Below, piece by piece: positions 5,978 to 7,109 of a stretch of DNA of 7,109 nt. Positions within the stretch are counted from its first letter, which is position 1. Every line of letters begins with the position of its first letter. Source of the stretch: Ruminococcus sp. UBA7014 (GTDB lineage: Bacteria; Bacillota; Clostridia; Oscillospirales; Ruminococcaceae); contig DJXC01000063.1 in the NCBI GenBank assembly GCA_002449575.1, positions 1-7,109 on the forward strand, written 5' to 3'. A program made the translations under genes and the position numbers. The notes below the pieces were generated by a model that saw nothing but the letters and a program-made list of their open reading frames with translations, made no database searches and had not been told where the DNA came from.

Positions 5978-6044
5978 CTCCGAAATGTGATAATTTTATG
6001 ACAGAAATTCAAACAGAACATGAAAGAATAGCGCAGAATACAAG

Positions 6045-6078
6045 AAAAAAAGCAGTTCTTTGTGTGAAGAACTGCTTT
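6045..6078 (-). terminator. Intrinsic terminator of the glycosyltransferase gene
   Basis: AAAGCAGTTCTT (6049-6060) and AAGAACTGCTTT (6067-6078) form a perfect 12-bp stem with a six-base loop, starting seven bases after the stop codon at 6086. On the minus strand the stem runs into seven T (its last three bases plus four more, to 6045). There is no T-run on the plus side, so it works for the leftward transcript and separates this gene from htrA. Confidence 0.92.
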
Positions 6079-6085
6079 CAGAAGT

Positions 6086-7051
6086 TTATTTCAGATAGGT
6101 TTCAACATGATAGCGGGGTCTGTGTTTGGTTTCAAGGTAAATTTTTCCAATATATTCACCCACAACGCCGATACTGAGCATTTGCAGACCGCCGATTGCC
6201 CATACAGAAACTGCCGTGGATGACCAGCCATCAACTGTATGCCCTGTAAAATGACGTATCAAGATATAAATCAGCATGATGATGCTGACAACAAAAATTG
6301 CAATTCCCAGTCCAGTTATCATCCGGATAGGCTTGACGGAAAGTGAGGTAATACCTTCAAAAGCAAAATTAAGCATTTTCCGGAGCGGATATTTGGATTC
6401 CCCCTGCATTCTGGGAGCACGGGCATAGTAAACTTCTGCTGTTTTAAAGCCAATCATAGGAACTAGTCCACGCAGAAAGAGATTTACTTCATCATATTCA
6501 GAAAGTTCTTCCAAAGCACGGCGGCTCATCAGTCTGTAATCGGCATGATTATAGACCAGTTCCACGCCCATAAGATTCATGAGTTTGTAGAATCCCTGAG
6601 CAGTACCACGTTTGAATGCAGTATCTGTTTCACGCTGACTGCGCACACCATAGACAATTTCGCAGCCTTCCTGATATTTCTGAATCATCTCGTCTATAGC
6701 GTTAATATCGTCCTGCAAATCGGCATCCATAGAGATGATTGCATCACATTCATTCCGGACGGTGAGCATTCCGGCAAGAAGTGCGGACTGATGCCCACAG
6801 TTTCGGGAAAGTTTTACACCAGAGAAAAGTGGGTTCTGTTCATGAAGCTGTTCAATAATATGCCATGTATTATCTTTTGAGCCGTCATTGACGAGAATCA
6901 CATGACTTTCCGGAGAAATTTTTTCTGCCTGAATCAGAGAATCCATTTTTTCGGTTAATTTTTTAGCTGTTACTGGAAGGGCTTCTTCTTCGTTATAACA
7001 GGGAATCACAAGAAAGAGAACAGGGAGTTCGGGATGGATGATATATTGCAT
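6086..7051 (-). CDS. Family 2 glycosyltransferase, polyprenyl-phosphate sugar transferase type (GtrB/DPM1-like)
   Basis: The 321-residue protein probably transfers a sugar from a nucleotide sugar to a polyprenyl phosphate at the inner face of the membrane, supplying donors for surface polymer or protein glycosylation. The GT2 fold (about 10-235) shows PCYNEEE (17-23), NDGSKD (55-60), the metal-binding DAD (109-111) within DADLQDD, and HADYRLMSRR (169-178), the counterpart of the DFRLM motif in GtrB/ArnC-type enzymes. Two membrane helices (about 243-266 and 276-301) follow, as in GtrB. Length fits that subfamily. The donor sugar cannot be told from sequence, so no symbol is given. ATG at 7051 has the SD GAGGTG five bases upstream. 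The preceding reading frame ends two bases before it, implying cotranscription; a strong terminator follows. Confidence 0.93.
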   Translation of the reverse strand: MQYIIHPELPVLFLVIPCYNEEEALPVTAKKLTEKMDSLIQAEKISPESHVILVNDGSKDNTWHIIEQLHEQNPLFSGVKLSRNCGHQSALLAGMLTVRNECDAIISMDADLQDDINAIDEMIQKYQEGCEIVYGVRSQRETDTAFKRGTAQGFYKLMNLMGVELVYNHADYRLMSRRALEELSEYDEVNLFLRGLVPMIGFKTAEVYYARAPRMQGESKYPLRKMLNFAFEGITSLSVKPIRMITGLGIAIFVVSIIMLIYILIRHFTGHTVDGWSSTAVSVWAIGGLQMLSIGVVGEYIGKIYLETKHRPRYHVETYLK

Positions 7052-7053
7052 AA

Positions 7054-7109
7054 TTACACCTCAGGCTGGAAAGGGTCAGGGTCGGCAAGTTCGGTATCGG
7101 TTGGCTGTG
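7054..7109 (-). CDS. C-terminal end of an upstream gene, function unknown
   Basis: One minus-strand frame from the right edge stays open for 17 codons, encoding QPTDTELADPDPFQPEV, and stops with TAA at 7054-7056. The acidic, proline-containing end looks like a real C-terminal tail, and the stop lies two bases from the glycosyltransferase ATG, with that gene's SD inside this end, a common operon arrangement. The fragment is too short to identify. It might instead be a chance open frame, since one of the other two frames is also open. Confidence 0.55.
   Translation of the reverse strand, partial: QPTDTELADPDPFQPEV
7057..7062 (-). promoter_or_regulatory. Ribosome binding site of the glycosyltransferase gene
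   Basis: GAGGTG on the minus strand, five bases before the ATG at 7051, lies within the last codons of the upstream frame, which suggests translational coupling. Confidence 0.75.

Noticed and set aside
5993..6002. 10-mer ATTTTATGAC upstream of htrA, also at 2033-2042
   Set aside because: Low-complexity A+T-rich decamer; two copies in intergenic DNA are not significant and the positions relative to promoters differ.
1..7109. tRNA, rRNA, insertion sequence or phage genes
   Set aside because: No cloverleaf, rRNA-like stretch, transposase motif or terminal repeats were found on reading both strands.

Overview
The window looks like chromosomal DNA of an anaerobic, plant-fibre-degrading Gram-positive gut bacterium, most likely Ruminococcus (close to R. 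flavefaciens in kind). The main evidence is a secreted xylanase carrying a type I dockerin, with a GH11-CBM22-dockerin-CE4 layout that I recall from R. flavefaciens 17 XynB. The A+T-rich intergenic DNA, good Shine-Dalgarno sites and Thr/Glu/Asp-rich linkers fit. The assignment rests on architecture, not on a database search.

All genes are read on the minus strand, right to left. At the right edge is the last 17 codons of an unidentified gene with an acidic C-terminus (7054-7109). Two bases later comes a family 2 glycosyltransferase of the polyprenyl-phosphate sugar transferase type with two C-terminal membrane helices (6086-7051), closed by the one textbook intrinsic terminator in the window. 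Next is an HtrA/DegP-like membrane-anchored serine protease with its own promoter (4473-5903), followed by a strong hairpin that lacks a U-tract. Then comes the XynB-like xylanase/acetylxylan esterase (2136-4229), with a GTG start, a clear promoter and a pair of direct repeats just upstream of its -35 box. Last, running off the left edge, is a large secreted protein of unknown function (1-1782). It has a central coiled coil encoded partly by 21-bp tandem repeats and a Thr/Glu/Asp heptad tail; its promoter is near consensus and its leader holds several palindromes.

The genes share an envelope or extracellular theme. The glycosyltransferase probably decorates surface polymers, HtrA probably performs quality control of exported proteins, the xylanase is an exported cellulosome-type enzyme, and the coiled-coil protein is a secreted or surface protein. 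They appear to be separate transcription units rather than one operon, except for the glycosyltransferase and the gene ahead of it.

The most interesting points are an A10 run exactly in the dockerin-CE4 linker, where slippage in either direction would meet an immediate stop and yield an enzyme without its esterase; the unrecognised coiled-coil protein with its repeats and possible internal duplication; an identical 14-bp block around the -10 boxes of htrA and the xylanase gene; and two strong gene-end hairpins without U-tracts.
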